Assembly (NCBI RefSeq): GCF_017876295.1
Contig: NZ_JAGINT010000002.1
Span: 4,154,001-4,218,000 of the forward strand
Direction: 5' to 3'
Source of the DNA: Kribbella aluminosa
GTDB taxonomy: Bacteria; Actinomycetota; Actinomycetes; Propionibacteriales; Kribbellaceae
DNA: 64,000 nt
Shown here: positions 25,190-34,619 of the stretch, in pieces
Numbering within the stretch: the stretch's first letter is position 1
Layout: every line of letters begins with the position of its first letter
Position numbers and translations under genes: made by a program
Notes under the pieces: model-generated
Told to the model about the DNA's origin: nothing
The model's input: the letters and a program-made list of their open reading frames with translations, nothing else
The model's database searches: none

Positions 25190-26941
25190 ATGTCGAACGA
25201 TCACGCACGCCCGGGAGTCAGCCGTCGGTCATTGCTCTCCGGCGCGCTCGGGCTCACCGCGGCCACAGCCGCCGGCGGTCTGCTCAGCGCCTGCAGCGGC
25301 GGTGGCAACCCCGGCAGCGCGGCCGCGGGTGCCGGTGACGTGGTCCCGAGCGTCACGCTCGGTCCGAAGCTGGCCACGGTGCAGTACCCGGAGGGGTACG
25401 TCGGCCCGGTCGCCCGCGAGCTGAAGCCGCTGACCAGCGAGAAGGTGACGTTCAAGATCGTCGTACCGCAGGACGTGACGGTCGGGGACTGGAAGACCAA
25501 CGCCTTCACCAAGTGGCTGGAGCAGAAGACGAACGTCCACATCGAGTGGAACCAGGTCGGCGGTACGCCCGACGACCTGATGACCAAGGTGAACGCGATG
25601 ATCGCGGCCGGCGACATCCCGGACGCGTTCATGGGCGTCGGCTTCACCCGCTCGCAGCTGTTCCTGTACGGCCAGCAGGGCCTGTTCACCGACGTCGGCC
25701 AGCACATCGGCGCGTACGCGCTGAACCTGCAGCAGGCGATGAAGGACTACCCGGACACCCGCAAGCTCGTACAGGCGCCGGACAAGAAGATCTACTCGTT
25801 CCCGAGCATCAACGACTGCTACCACTGCCGGGCCAGCAACGGCCGGACGTTCCTGAACACCGACTGGCTGCAGCAGGTCGGCCTGGGCGTCCCGAAGACC
25901 ACCGACGAGTTCCGCGAGGTACTGCGCGCGTTCAAGAAGGCCGACCCCGGCGGCCACGGCAAGACGATCCCGTTCGCCGGCTACAAGGACGCGGCGCTCG
26001 ACTCGTACTTCATGAACGCCTTCCTCTACAACCCGGGCGAGCCCTGGCTGGTCGTGCACGACGGCAAGGTCGACGTCACGTTCGACAAGGACGAGTGGCG
26101 CGAGGGCCTCAAGTACCTGCACGGCCTGTACGGCGAGGGCCTGATCAACAAGGACGTGTTCACCGCCGACCAGGACCAGATGGACCGCTACGGGAACTCC
26201 CCGGGCAAGCCGATCATCGGCGGCGCCCGGTCGTACTACTGGGGCGGCTTCGTCGACATCGACCAGAAGGACCCGAACGCCCGCTGGCGCAAGTACCAGG
26301 CGATCCCGCCGCTCGAAGGCCCGAACAAGGTCCGGTACGCCGCCTGGAACTACCTCGGCGTGGGCGTCGACGTGGCGAAGCTGGTAATCACGAAGAAGTG
26401 CGCGAAGCCGGAGCTGCTGGTGATGTGGGCGGACGCGCAGATGGAGCTCGAGGCGATCCTGCGCGGGTACGGCGGGCCGGAGTTCGCGTGGGCGAAGAAA
26501 GGTGAGCTGGGGATCAACGGCAAGCAGGCGATCTACGGCTTCGACGCCACCTGGAACACCGCGAAGAACCTGAGCTGGAGCCAGGACAACGCGATGTACC
26601 GGTCCCAGGACTTCCGGCTCGGTGAGCGGGTGAACCCGAAGGACCTGACGTTCGAGAAGCCGCTCTACCAGCAGACCGTCGACAGCTACTTCCCGTACAA
26701 GCAGCCGCAGGAGATGCAGTTCCCGCCGGTCACGCTCGACCAGGACCAGGCGGCGCAGGAGTCGGAGCTGAAGACCAACCTGAAGAACGAGGTCTCCCAG
26801 TCGATGTCGCGGTTCGTCACCGGCCAGCTCGACCCGAACGACGACGGCGCGTGGAACGACTACAAGGACCGGGTCGCGAAGATCGGCGTGAAGCCTTACC
26901 TCGACCTGCAGCAGGCCGCGTACGAGACGTACAACTCATGA
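25190..26941 (+). CDS. LplA-type oligosaccharide ABC transporter, substrate-binding lipoprotein
   Basis: 583 residues from the ATG at 25190, preceded by GGAGGA at 25181. The N-terminus combines a twin-arginine motif (SRRSLLSG) with a lipobox (LSAC), so it is a Tat-exported lipoprotein. The mature part is a family 1 extracellular solute-binding protein of the long Lpl/YtcQ type (TNAFTKWLEQKTNVHIEWNQV, KVNAMIAAGDIPDAFMG, YSFPSINDCYHCR). B. subtilis relatives take up pectin or aldouronate-type oligosaccharides; the substrate here is unknown. The stop overlaps the next gene by four bases (ATGA). Confidence 0.9.
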   Translation: MSNDHARPGVSRRSLLSGALGLTAATAAGGLLSACSGGGNPGSAAAGAGDVVPSVTLGPKLATVQYPEGYVGPVARELKPLTSEKVTFKIVVPQDVTVGDWKTNAFTKWLEQKTNVHIEWNQVGGTPDDLMTKVNAMIAAGDIPDAFMGVGFTRSQLFLYGQQGLFTDVGQHIGAYALNLQQAMKDYPDTRKLVQAPDKKIYSFPSINDCYHCRASNGRTFLNTDWLQQVGLGVPKTTDEFREVLRAFKKADPGGHGKTIPFAGYKDAALDSYFMNAFLYNPGEPWLVVHDGKVDVTFDKDEWREGLKYLHGLYGEGLINKDVFTADQDQMDRYGNSPGKPIIGGARSYYWGGFVDIDQKDPNARWRKYQAIPPLEGPNKVRYAAWNYLGVGVDVAKLVITKKCAKPELLVMWADAQMELEAILRGYGGPEFAWAKKGELGINGKQAIYGFDATWNTAKNLSWSQDNAMYRSQDFRLGERVNPKDLTFEKPLYQQTVDSYFPYKQPQEMQFPPVTLDQDQAAQESELKTNLKNEVSQSMSRFVTGQLDPNDDGAWNDYKDRVAKIGVKPYLDLQQAAYETYNS

Positions 26942-27840
26942 GCACCGCAGGCGCGCCGGTCCAGGACACTCGCTCGGACAAGATCGTCTCGGCCTGCATC
27001 TACACCGCGCTCGGGCTGTTCTGCCTCGCCGTCCTCTACCCGCTGGTGTACGTCGTCAGCGCGTCGGTCAGCAACACCAAGAAGGTCGCCGCGGGTGAGG
27101 TGTGGCTGTGGCCCGTCGGCTTCACGCTGGACGCGTACAAGGCGGTCTTCGACTACAAGTCGATCGTCAGCGGCTTCGGCAACTCCGTGTACTACGCGGT
27201 CGTCGGAGCGGTGGTGGCGACGGTGCTCACGCTGCTCGCGGCGTACCCGCTGTCCAGGAAGGGCCTGCCGGGCAAGGGCCTGATCATGGCGGCGTTCGTG
27301 TTCACGATGATGTTCAGCGGCGGACTGATCCCGACGTACCTGGTGGTCGACAAGCTCGGGCTGCTGAACACCCGCTGGGCGATCATCCTGCCGGCCGCGC
27401 TCGCGGTCTGGAACGTGATCATCACCCGGACGTACTTGATGGTGACGATCCCCGAGGAGCTGGTGGAGGCCGGAAAGGTCGACGGCTGCAGCGACTTCGG
27501 GTTCTTCTGGCGGATCGTGCTGCCGCTGAGCAAGCCGATCATCGCGGTGAACCTGCTGTTCTACGCGGTCGGGCAGTGGAACTCGTTCTTCAACGCGCTG
27601 ATCTACCTGACCAACGAGCACCTGTTCCCGCTGCAGGTGATCCTCCGGCAGATCCTGATCCAGTCGAAAATCGACCCGTCGCAGATGCCGGACACCAGCA
27701 AGCTGATCCAGCTGAAGGAACTGCAGCAGCAGCTGAAGTACTCGCTGATCGTGATCGGGATGATCCCGCCGCTGCTCGTCTACCCGTTCGTCCAGAAGCA
27801 CTTCGTCAAGGGAGCCATGATCGGCTCGCTGAAGGGATGA
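26938..27840 (+). CDS. LplC-type ABC transporter permease
   Basis: 300 residues with six predicted helices. The EAA coupling loop is EELVEAGKVDGCSDFGFFWR followed by IVLPLSKPIIAVN. The segment MFSGGLIPTYLVVDKLGLLN is typical of the LplC/YtcP branch of carbohydrate permeases. It overlaps the binding-protein gene and is followed four bases later by the second permease. No ATPase gene is in the operon, so a shared MsiK-like ATPase elsewhere probably drives it (inference). Confidence 0.9.
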   Translation: MSTAGAPVQDTRSDKIVSACIYTALGLFCLAVLYPLVYVVSASVSNTKKVAAGEVWLWPVGFTLDAYKAVFDYKSIVSGFGNSVYYAVVGAVVATVLTLLAAYPLSRKGLPGKGLIMAAFVFTMMFSGGLIPTYLVVDKLGLLNTRWAIILPAALAVWNVIITRTYLMVTIPEELVEAGKVDGCSDFGFFWRIVLPLSKPIIAVNLLFYAVGQWNSFFNALIYLTNEHLFPLQVILRQILIQSKIDPSQMPDTSKLIQLKELQQQLKYSLIVIGMIPPLLVYPFVQKHFVKGAMIGSLKG

Positions 27841-27844
27841 CCGC

Positions 27845-28816
27845 ATGACTGTGCTGAACGCCGCCCGTACGGCGACCCACAGGCGGGACCGGACGGCGAA
27901 GTCGTCCGTCGGCCTCGGACTGCGGATCCGCCGGAACTGGCAGTTGTACGCGATGCTCGCCGTGCCGCTGGTCTGGCTGGCGGTCTTCGCCTACTGGCCG
28001 ATGTACGGCGTGATCATCGCGTTCAAGGACTACAACGTGGTGTCGGGGATCTGGGGCAGCCCGTGGGTCGGCCTCAAGCACTTCGAGCGCTTCGTGGAGT
28101 CGTACCAGTTCTGGCGGCTGATCCGGAACACGGTGTTCCTGCACGTGTACGAGCTGCTCGCGACGTTCCCGTTGCCGATCGTCCTCGCGCTCTGCCTGAA
28201 CACCGTCCGGAAGAAGTGGTTCAGCCGGTCGGCGCAGCTGATCACGTACGCGCCGCACTTCATCTCGACGGTGGTCGTCGTCGGGCTGCTGGTCGTCCTG
28301 ACCAACCCGAACACCGGCGTGGCGAACCAGCTGCTCGGGCTCTTCGGGCTGGGGCCGGTCGACTTCATGGGCGATTCCGGAGTGTTCCGGCACCTGTACG
28401 TCTGGTCCGGCGCGTGGCAGACGATGGGGTTCTCGGCGATCATCTACCTGGCCGCGCTGACCAGCGTTCCGCCGGAGCTGCACGAGGCGGCGATCGTGGA
28501 CGGGGCATCCCGGATCCGGCGGATGTGGCACATCGACCTGCCGGCGATCGTGCCGGTCGCGGTGATCCTGCTGATCCTGAACATCGGCTCGATCCTGTCG
28601 GTCGGGTTCGAGAAGGTGCTGCTGATGCAGAACAACCTGAACCTGGACGTGGCCGAGGTGATCGACACGTACGTGTACAAGATCGGTCTGGCCTCGGCCG
28701 TGCCGCAGTTCAGTTATGCGACGGCGATCGGGCTGTTCAGATCGGTGATCGGGCTGGTGCTGCTGGTGGTGGCGAACACCTTCGCCCGGCGGTTCGCGCG
28801 GAGCAGTCTTTGGTGA
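27845..28816 (+). CDS. LplB-type ABC transporter permease
   Basis: 323 residues. After a basic N-terminal tail (residues 1-33) come six helices. YWPMYGVIIAFKDYNVVSGI and GLKHFERFVES are typical of the LplB/YteP branch, and the EAA loop is ELHEAAIVDGASRIRRMWHI followed by DLPAIVP. Last gene of the three-gene importer operon. It converges with the flippase gene, one base between the stops, with no clear terminator. Confidence 0.9.
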   Translation: MTVLNAARTATHRRDRTAKSSVGLGLRIRRNWQLYAMLAVPLVWLAVFAYWPMYGVIIAFKDYNVVSGIWGSPWVGLKHFERFVESYQFWRLIRNTVFLHVYELLATFPLPIVLALCLNTVRKKWFSRSAQLITYAPHFISTVVVVGLLVVLTNPNTGVANQLLGLFGLGPVDFMGDSGVFRHLYVWSGAWQTMGFSAIIYLAALTSVPPELHEAAIVDGASRIRRMWHIDLPAIVPVAVILLILNIGSILSVGFEKVLLMQNNLNLDVAEVIDTYVYKIGLASAVPQFSYATAIGLFRSVIGLVLLVVANTFARRFARSSLW

Positions 28817-28817
28817 G

Positions 28818-30074
28818 CTAGCTCGATTGGCGGTGCAGGCCGGTTGCCAGGCCGGCCGAGAGCAGGAGCGCGCAGGTGCTGGTCATACCGGCCAGCACCT
28901 GCACGCCGTTCAGGCCGGTGGCGGCGCCGGTGCCGAGCACGATCCCGGCGGCGACCGCGAGCACGATCAGGCCGAGCCAGATGACCAGCGCGGCGCGCTT
29001 CTCCTGCTGGGCGATCGCGGCGTACACGACGAGTTGCAGTACGGCGTACGCCGAGCCGGCGACCGCGAACAGCCAGGTGTACGGGCCGAGCGGGGCGTAC
29101 TTCTCCTTGCCGCCGATCACCTCGACCACGATCCCGGGCAGGATCAGCGTCCCGGCGACCGCACAGACGCCGAGGCCCGCGACCGCGAAGATCGCCCGCC
29201 GGAGCCGGACCGTGTCGCCGGGGGAGTTCGCCAGCGACGGGAACACCAGCACGATCACGAACTGCGGGAGGAACAGGCAGGCCTTCGCGATGATCAGCCC
29301 GGCGGCGTAGTACCCGCTGTCCTTCTCGTCGAGCAGCGCCCGGGCGAACAGTACGTCGGCGTTCGCGAGTGCGAAGAACGCGAGCAGCGTGTGCGTGCCG
29401 TGCACCGTCTCCCGCAGGACCGCCTTGACGTCCTTGCCGGTCGCGCCGGTCGAGCCGCGGAGGAAGAACTGGCCGAGCAGCGCAGGCACCGCGGCGCCGA
29501 CGGCGAGGCCGGCCATGGCCCAGTCGAGCGACGGGTGGATCAGCAGCGCGCCGCCGCCGAGGACCAGCCGGCCGACGCCTGTTGAGGTGTAGATGGCGGC
29601 CAGCTCGGTCCAGCGGTGGCTGCCCTGGAGGACGCCGAGCTGGGAGCCCATCAGCGTGAGGCCGCCGAGCGTCGGGGCGAGCAGCAGGATCGAGATGACC
29701 GAGTCGATGTGCAGCAGCCACATGAACACCGGCGTCAGCACCAGGCACAGCACCGTCAGCCCGAGCGCGGACCGGCGGCCGGCCTTCAGCATCGCGTCGG
29801 CGAGCGTCGCGGCGCCGTCGCCGGTGTGGATGGCGAGCTGACGCGCGCCGGTGGCCTGCAGGCCGAGCGACGCGACGTTGCCGATCAGCAGCAGGCCGAG
29901 CAACGCGGTGATCGCGCCGAACTGTTCCGGCATCAGCCGCCGGGACCCGATCAGTGTGAAGCCGTACGCCGCCACGTTCATGATCGCCATGGCGACGGCG
30001 ACGACCGTGGCACTGCGCAGGAAGCTCTTGCGGGGAGCCTGCGGTTGTGGCGCCGGGGTGGTGCCAGAAGTCAT
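28818..30074 (-). CDS. Oligosaccharide flippase / MOP-type membrane protein
   Basis: 418 residues from the ATG at 30074; upstream in-frame codons have no flippase-like sequence. About 12-14 hydrophobic segments with the Wzx/MATE-like pattern: AYGFTLIGSRRLMPEQFGAITALLG-like start, ALANADVLFARALLDEKDSGYYAAG in the middle (the typical NxxDxxxARxxL feature) and KACLFLPQFVIVLVFPSLA. Such proteins flip lipid-linked sugars across the membrane. It diverges (115 bp) from a DUF3367 glycosyltransferase-like gene, suggesting a cell-envelope polysaccharide role. Confidence 0.85.
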   Translation of the reverse strand: MTSGTTPAPQPQAPRKSFLRSATVVAVAMAIMNVAAYGFTLIGSRRLMPEQFGAITALLGLLLIGNVASLGLQATGARQLAIHTGDGAATLADAMLKAGRRSALGLTVLCLVLTPVFMWLLHIDSVISILLLAPTLGGLTLMGSQLGVLQGSHRWTELAAIYTSTGVGRLVLGGGALLIHPSLDWAMAGLAVGAAVPALLGQFFLRGSTGATGKDVKAVLRETVHGTHTLLAFFALANADVLFARALLDEKDSGYYAAGLIIAKACLFLPQFVIVLVFPSLANSPGDTVRLRRAIFAVAGLGVCAVAGTLILPGIVVEVIGGKEKYAPLGPYTWLFAVAGSAYAVLQLVVYAAIAQQEKRAALVIWLGLIVLAVAAGIVLGTGAATGLNGVQVLAGMTSTCALLLSAGLATGLHRQSS

Positions 30075-30189
30075 GCGTGCTGCCTCGGCTCGATCGGTAG
30101 TGAAAACGGTACGGATGTGAGATTTGCCGGACCTCACGGTACGGCAACGATGCCACTGCGGAGCCGCCGGATCCGTTAATGTCCCGCCG

Positions 30190-32871
30190 GTGAGGAGGCT
30201 GACGGCAGGGAGCTCGGAGCAGGTGGTCTGGCGAGCGCGGCTCGTTCTGGGCTGTCTGGCGCTGATCGCCCTCTGCTTCCAGCACGCTCCCGGCCTGGTC
30301 GTCCCGGACCGCAAGCTCGAACTGACCGCCGGACCGGGCGGCTTCCTCGCACGGGCGCTGCACCTGTGGGACCCGCACACCGCCTTCGGCCAGTTGCAGA
30401 GCGACGCCTACGGCTACCTGATCCCGATGGGACCGTTCCACTGGTTGCTGAACGCGCTCTCCGCGCCGGACTGGATCATCCAGCGCCTCTGGTGGTCGTT
30501 AGTCCTGTGTGTCGCCTTCCTCGGTATCTGGAAGCTCTGCAACGTCCTGCAGTACGGCGTGCCCTGGACACGCTTCGCCGTCGGGCTGCTGTACGCGCTG
30601 GTGCCACGGGGGTTCGGCGAACTCCCGATCGAGGTATGGCCGATGGCCATGGCCCCGTGGGTCCTGCTGCCGCTGGTCTCACCACGTGCCCGCTCCGGCT
30701 GGTGGCGGGCCAGTTGGTCGGCCGTCGCGTTCGCGCTGATCGGTGGGGCCAGCCCGGCCGGGAGCGCGGCCGTGCTCGTGCTGCCGGCGGTGTGGTTGGT
30801 ACTGCGAGCACGGGTGAAGCTCACGCTCGTCTGGCTCGCTTTCGTGGTTGCCGCGTCGATCTGGTGGCTCATACCGCTGCTGATGCTCATCCGGTACGGC
30901 GCTGCGCCGACAGGACCGCGCTGGATGCCGGTTGCGGGTGCTGTCGTCGGCCTGCCGCTCGCACTCGCTGCAGCGCAGTACCTGCCGCGGCTGACCACCC
31001 TGTCCGTGTCACGCGGCCTCAACCGCCGCGTCGTACCTGTCCTGGTCACCAGCTTCGCAGCGGCTGCCGCTCTGCCGGTGCTCCTGATGCAGCCTGCTGG
31101 CGCCTTCGCCGCGATCCCGAAGCACTGGGAGCAGGCAGCGGACTGGCTCGACGGCCGGTCCGCACCGGGCAGTGTGCTCGTACTCTCGACCTCGACCGAG
31201 CCGCTGGCCGCCCTGGTGAAGCGGCCGATGGCTGCGCTCACCGACGACCTGTGGAGTCGCGTGGACTCCGGCGTCGGCGACCAGACCCTGCGGCAGGAGC
31301 TGACCCGGGACGGCATCCGCTACGTTGTCGTGCGCAACGATCTGCCGGACGGTACTCCGGCGCTTGCGATCCACGAGAGCCTGGCCGACGCAGGCATCGG
31401 GAGAGTCGCGTACTTCGGTCCCGCCGGGGAGACCCGGTTGCCGTACCCGAGCGTCGAGATCTACGACGTTGGCGCCACCACCCCCGGCCGGCTCGTTCCG
31501 CAGTCGAGGCTGGTCGCGGTCGGTGGCAGCGCGGACGACGTACCGGCGGTGGTGACCGCGCTCGGCGGCGAAGGGGCCGCCGTACTGCGGGACGACGCGC
31601 GCGGCAAGGTCGACGGGCTGCCGCTGGTCGAGACCGACGGCCAGCAGGTCGACCAGGAGCTGAGTGCGGTCGTACTGCGGAACAAGCAGATCGGGCGCTC
31701 CGGATGTCTGCACCTGGGCACGCGGGCGCTGTGCAGCCCGGACCAGGCGCAGAACTCCGCCGAGCCGAACGGGCTGTCCCGGGCCATCCGCATCCCGGAG
31801 GCCGCGTCGTACCAGTTGCGGGGGACCGCGCTGGCGAAGGACGGCGAGACACTCGAGCAGCTGCTCACCGTGCCGGGCGCGATCACGGCGACGGCCTCGT
31901 CGCGGGCGATCGCCGCGCCGGAGGGCCGGCCCGGTGCGGCGGTCGACCGCTCCACCGGTACGGGCTGGCTGGCCGCCTCGGACGACCCGACGCCGAGCCT
32001 GACGCTGACGTTGCCGTCCGCGAGGGACCTGCACGGGCTGCGGTTCCAGGCGGACGCCTACCTGAACGGGTCACGGCCCGCTGCGGTGACGCTGCACTTC
32101 GACAACAGCGCGCCGGTGAGCGCCGCGGTCGACGACGGCGGGTACGTCCGGTTCGCGACCCGGCGTACGCGGACCGTCAAGATCGACTTCACCGCGACCA
32201 AGCCGCTGCAGGACGCCCGGACCAGTCCGGTCGGCGTCTCCGAGGTCGAGGTACTCGGCGCCGACGAGCTGCGCAAGGCGGTCGATCCGCGGCGGCAGGT
32301 CCCGGCGTACTGCGGTAACGGGCCGGCGGTCCGCGTGGACGGTGTACCGATGCGGACACAGGTCGCGGCCACGATGCAGCAGCTGCTCCTGCGGCAGCCG
32401 GTGTCGTTCAGCCTGTGCGGCCCGCTGTCGGCGGTCCCGCTGCGTTCCGGGCAGCACCAGGTGGAGGTGCAGTCGAACGGCGGGCTGGTGCCGATCGAGA
32501 CCACGCTGGCGAAGGCCGGGCTCGGTGACGTGACTGCTCCGCCGATACTGGGCGTGGACGTGTGGCGTCCGAACCCAACGGAGCTCACCGTCGAGGTCCC
32601 GGGTGCGGCCGAGCGGTCCGTGCTGGTGGTGGCGCAGAACTACAACGAGGGCTGGGAGGCGTACGACGGCAGCGGCCAGAAGCTGACGCCGATCCGCATC
32701 GGCGGCTGGCAACAGGGCTGGCTGCTACCGGCCGGGCAGGAACAGGTCGTCACGGCACGGTTCATGCCGGACAGGACCTACCGTGCGGCGCTGCTGCTCG
32801 GACTGGTCGCGCTGCTCTCCGTCTTGGCCGTCGGCCTCTTCTTTCCGAGGGGACGTTCGAGCAGGCGGTAG
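30190..32871 (+). CDS. AftD-like (DUF3367) membrane protein, shortened
   Basis: About 893 residues. The N-terminus resembles alpha-(1-3)-arabinofuranosyltransferase AftD: LWDPHTAFGQLQ, DAYGYLIPMGPFHWLLNAL, QRLWWSLVLCVAFLGIWKL. After about eight helices comes a soluble region (YVVVRNDLPDG) with a discoidin-like stretch (residues about 590-700) and a C-terminus typical of the family (NYNEGWEAYDGSG, GGWQQGWLLPAGQ, one final helix). AftD of M. tuberculosis has about 1400 residues; here the part after the eighth helix (RYGAAPTGPRW) is much shorter. The start is uncertain: GTG 30190 is chosen, with no SD. Its last 94 bases overlap the convergent acyltransferase gene. Confidence 0.75.
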   Translation: MRRLTAGSSEQVVWRARLVLGCLALIALCFQHAPGLVVPDRKLELTAGPGGFLARALHLWDPHTAFGQLQSDAYGYLIPMGPFHWLLNALSAPDWIIQRLWWSLVLCVAFLGIWKLCNVLQYGVPWTRFAVGLLYALVPRGFGELPIEVWPMAMAPWVLLPLVSPRARSGWWRASWSAVAFALIGGASPAGSAAVLVLPAVWLVLRARVKLTLVWLAFVVAASIWWLIPLLMLIRYGAAPTGPRWMPVAGAVVGLPLALAAAQYLPRLTTLSVSRGLNRRVVPVLVTSFAAAAALPVLLMQPAGAFAAIPKHWEQAADWLDGRSAPGSVLVLSTSTEPLAALVKRPMAALTDDLWSRVDSGVGDQTLRQELTRDGIRYVVVRNDLPDGTPALAIHESLADAGIGRVAYFGPAGETRLPYPSVEIYDVGATTPGRLVPQSRLVAVGGSADDVPAVVTALGGEGAAVLRDDARGKVDGLPLVETDGQQVDQELSAVVLRNKQIGRSGCLHLGTRALCSPDQAQNSAEPNGLSRAIRIPEAASYQLRGTALAKDGETLEQLLTVPGAITATASSRAIAAPEGRPGAAVDRSTGTGWLAASDDPTPSLTLTLPSARDLHGLRFQADAYLNGSRPAAVTLHFDNSAPVSAAVDDGGYVRFATRRTRTVKIDFTATKPLQDARTSPVGVSEVEVLGADELRKAVDPRRQVPAYCGNGPAVRVDGVPMRTQVAATMQQLLLRQPVSFSLCGPLSAVPLRSGQHQVEVQSNGGLVPIETTLAKAGLGDVTAPPILGVDVWRPNPTELTVEVPGAAERSVLVVAQNYNEGWEAYDGSGQKLTPIRIGGWQQGWLLPAGQEQVVTARFMPDRTYRAALLLGLVALLSVLAVGLFFPRGRSSRR

Positions 32872-33821
32872 CTGATAGCTGCGAGAGTTCCGGCGGCCAG
32901 CAACGTCAGCGGGAGCTGTACGGCGAACGGGCCGTCCAGCAGTCCTAGTACGACGAACTGGTACACGACAACGCCGTACGCGAGGGGCGCGGCCACCTGC
33001 GCCGGTCGACCGCCCAGTACGCGCACCGTGCTCGCTGTTGGTGTCAGAACCGGGAAGAGCGCGCAAGCGACGGCCAGTGTGTACAGCAGGCTCTTGACCA
33101 GCGCCTGTGCCGGTGTGGGCGTCGAGTGGTCGTACGGGCCGGCGATTGGGGTGGCTGCGATCAGCAGGAGTGCTATGGCGATACCCCAGAGCGTGCCGGG
33201 GATCCTGGTCAGTGTGTCGAGCGTGGACGGGCCTAGCCGCCCGGTGGCGCGGGCGACCTGCCATAGCGCCATACCCATGCCGACGGCGTACCAGCCGAGG
33301 TACCCGGGCAGCCAAAGGCCTGCGGCCGGGTTGTCGGTGGCTGTCACTACGGCCATCCACACCGGTCCAAGTACGGTCAGGGCGACCAGGACGAGGAGTC
33401 GCCAGCGCACGCTGCGCCGGGTGGGGCGCTCGTACCCGGTCAGCAGCCGGCCGAGGCCAGGAAGTAGCAGGTAGAACGGGAGCGGTGTCAGCGCGGCCCA
33501 GCGGAGGTATGTCGTAGCGGGGTGGGGGACGAAGGCTATGGACAGCAGTACTGCGACCAGGAGCGTCGGGAGGATACGCAGGGCACGGCTGCGGAGGTAC
33601 GGCAGTGTCAGCGGTGGCAGGGTGCCCGAGAACCACGCCAGCACGTGCGGCCGGTACAAGAGGAAGCCGGACAGCGCGCAGAAAATCGCCCAGCCGACGT
33701 CCAGCCGCGACACGACGCCGGCGAACGGTGCGTGCGTGTGCAGCCCGACCTGCGAGATCACCACCGCGACAGCGGCGATCACCCGCAGCCCGTCGACTGC
33801 CGGGAAACGGGTGCCCTTCAT
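32778..33821 (-). CDS. Acyltransferase-3 family membrane protein lacking the motif His
   Basis: 347 residues with about ten helices. The start TRFPAVDGLRVIAAVAVVIS is the family's N-terminus, but the R-x10-H motif reads R13-x10-Q24 (ISQVG instead of ISHVG). GWAIFCALSGFLLYRPHV and YLRSRALRILPTLL are typical. The His is held to be catalytic in OafA-like enzymes, so activity is doubtful. It is translated from an ATG overlapping the methyltransferase stop (ATGA). Its 3' end overlaps the AftD-like gene by 94 bp. Confidence 0.85.
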   Translation of the reverse strand: MKGTRFPAVDGLRVIAAVAVVISQVGLHTHAPFAGVVSRLDVGWAIFCALSGFLLYRPHVLAWFSGTLPPLTLPYLRSRALRILPTLLVAVLLSIAFVPHPATTYLRWAALTPLPFYLLLPGLGRLLTGYERPTRRSVRWRLLVLVALTVLGPVWMAVVTATDNPAAGLWLPGYLGWYAVGMGMALWQVARATGRLGPSTLDTLTRIPGTLWGIAIALLLIAATPIAGPYDHSTPTPAQALVKSLLYTLAVACALFPVLTPTASTVRVLGGRPAQVAAPLAYGVVVYQFVVLGLLDGPFAVQLPLTLLAAGTLAAISYRLLERPLGKKRPTAKTESSATSPSSSAAR

Positions 33822-34609
33822 GGTTTGTGTGCCGTCCAGATCGCGGTGCCGGGGACAAGCGGGCCGCGGATCGGGCCCCAGCCGCCCCAGGTCAGCTCGT
33901 GACCGGCCGGCCATTCCGGTTCGAGCAGGTCGTCGACGACGAAGCCGGCGCCGGTGAGCTCGCGGATCCAGTCGCCGGTGGTGCGGTGATGCTCGGCGTA
34001 CACCGGCGTACCGGCGTCGTCGACCTCGACGTACGGCCTGCGGTCGAAGTACGAGTGGATGATGCGGAGTCCGGCCTCCGACGGGTCGTCGGGCATCGTC
34101 CAGCGGAACGGGTGCGTCACCGAGAACACCAGCAGCCCGCCCGGCTTCAGCACCCGGGCGATCTCGCGGAACGCCGTACCGACGTCGGCCACGAACGGGA
34201 GCGCGCCGAACGCCGAGCAGACGAGGTCGAACGCGACGTCGCGGTAGGGGAGCGCGACGGCGTCCGCGGCGACCGTCCGGACCGCCGTGCCGGTGCGCTC
34301 GTCGAGCGTCCTGGCGATCCGCAACTGCTCGACCGAGATGTCGAACGCCACCACGTCGGCGCCCTGCGTGACCAGCCAGCGCGCGCACTGCGCGGCACCG
34401 CAGCCGACCTCCAGGACCCGCCGGCCGCGCACCGGCCCGAGCAACCGCGCGTCCGCCTCGTCGACCCCCTCCGGCGACCAGACGAACCGGTCCTCCCCGA
34501 GGAACTCACCGTGCTCCGCCAGGTACTCGTCGGCGACCTCGTCCCAGTAGGTACGACTGGCCCGCGAGGCCTCCGCCTCGGACAGCTCGACCCGCACCGG
34601 CCTGTTCAC
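33818..34609 (-). CDS. Class I SAM-dependent methyltransferase
   Basis: About 263 residues. SAM-binding motif I is VLEVGCGAAQCARWL, motif II acidic residue in ADVVAFDIS, post-II AADAVALPYRDVAFDLV, and ARVLKPGGLLVFSVTHPFRW later. The C-terminus (DWIRELTGAGFVVDDLLEPEW, GGWGPIRGPLVPG) resembles actinobacterial methyltransferase type-11 proteins of unknown substrate. The start is chosen at GTG 34609; an in-frame GTG at 34618 is possible. It is first in an operon with the acyltransferase and diverges from the next phosphotransferase gene by 43 bp. Confidence 0.85.
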   Translation of the reverse strand: MNRPVRVELSEAEASRASRTYWDEVADEYLAEHGEFLGEDRFVWSPEGVDEADARLLGPVRGRRVLEVGCGAAQCARWLVTQGADVVAFDISVEQLRIARTLDERTGTAVRTVAADAVALPYRDVAFDLVCSAFGALPFVADVGTAFREIARVLKPGGLLVFSVTHPFRWTMPDDPSEAGLRIIHSYFDRRPYVEVDDAGTPVYAEHHRTTGDWIRELTGAGFVVDDLLEPEWPAGHELTWGGWGPIRGPLVPGTAIWTAHKP

Positions 34610-34619
34610 GCCGCACACT

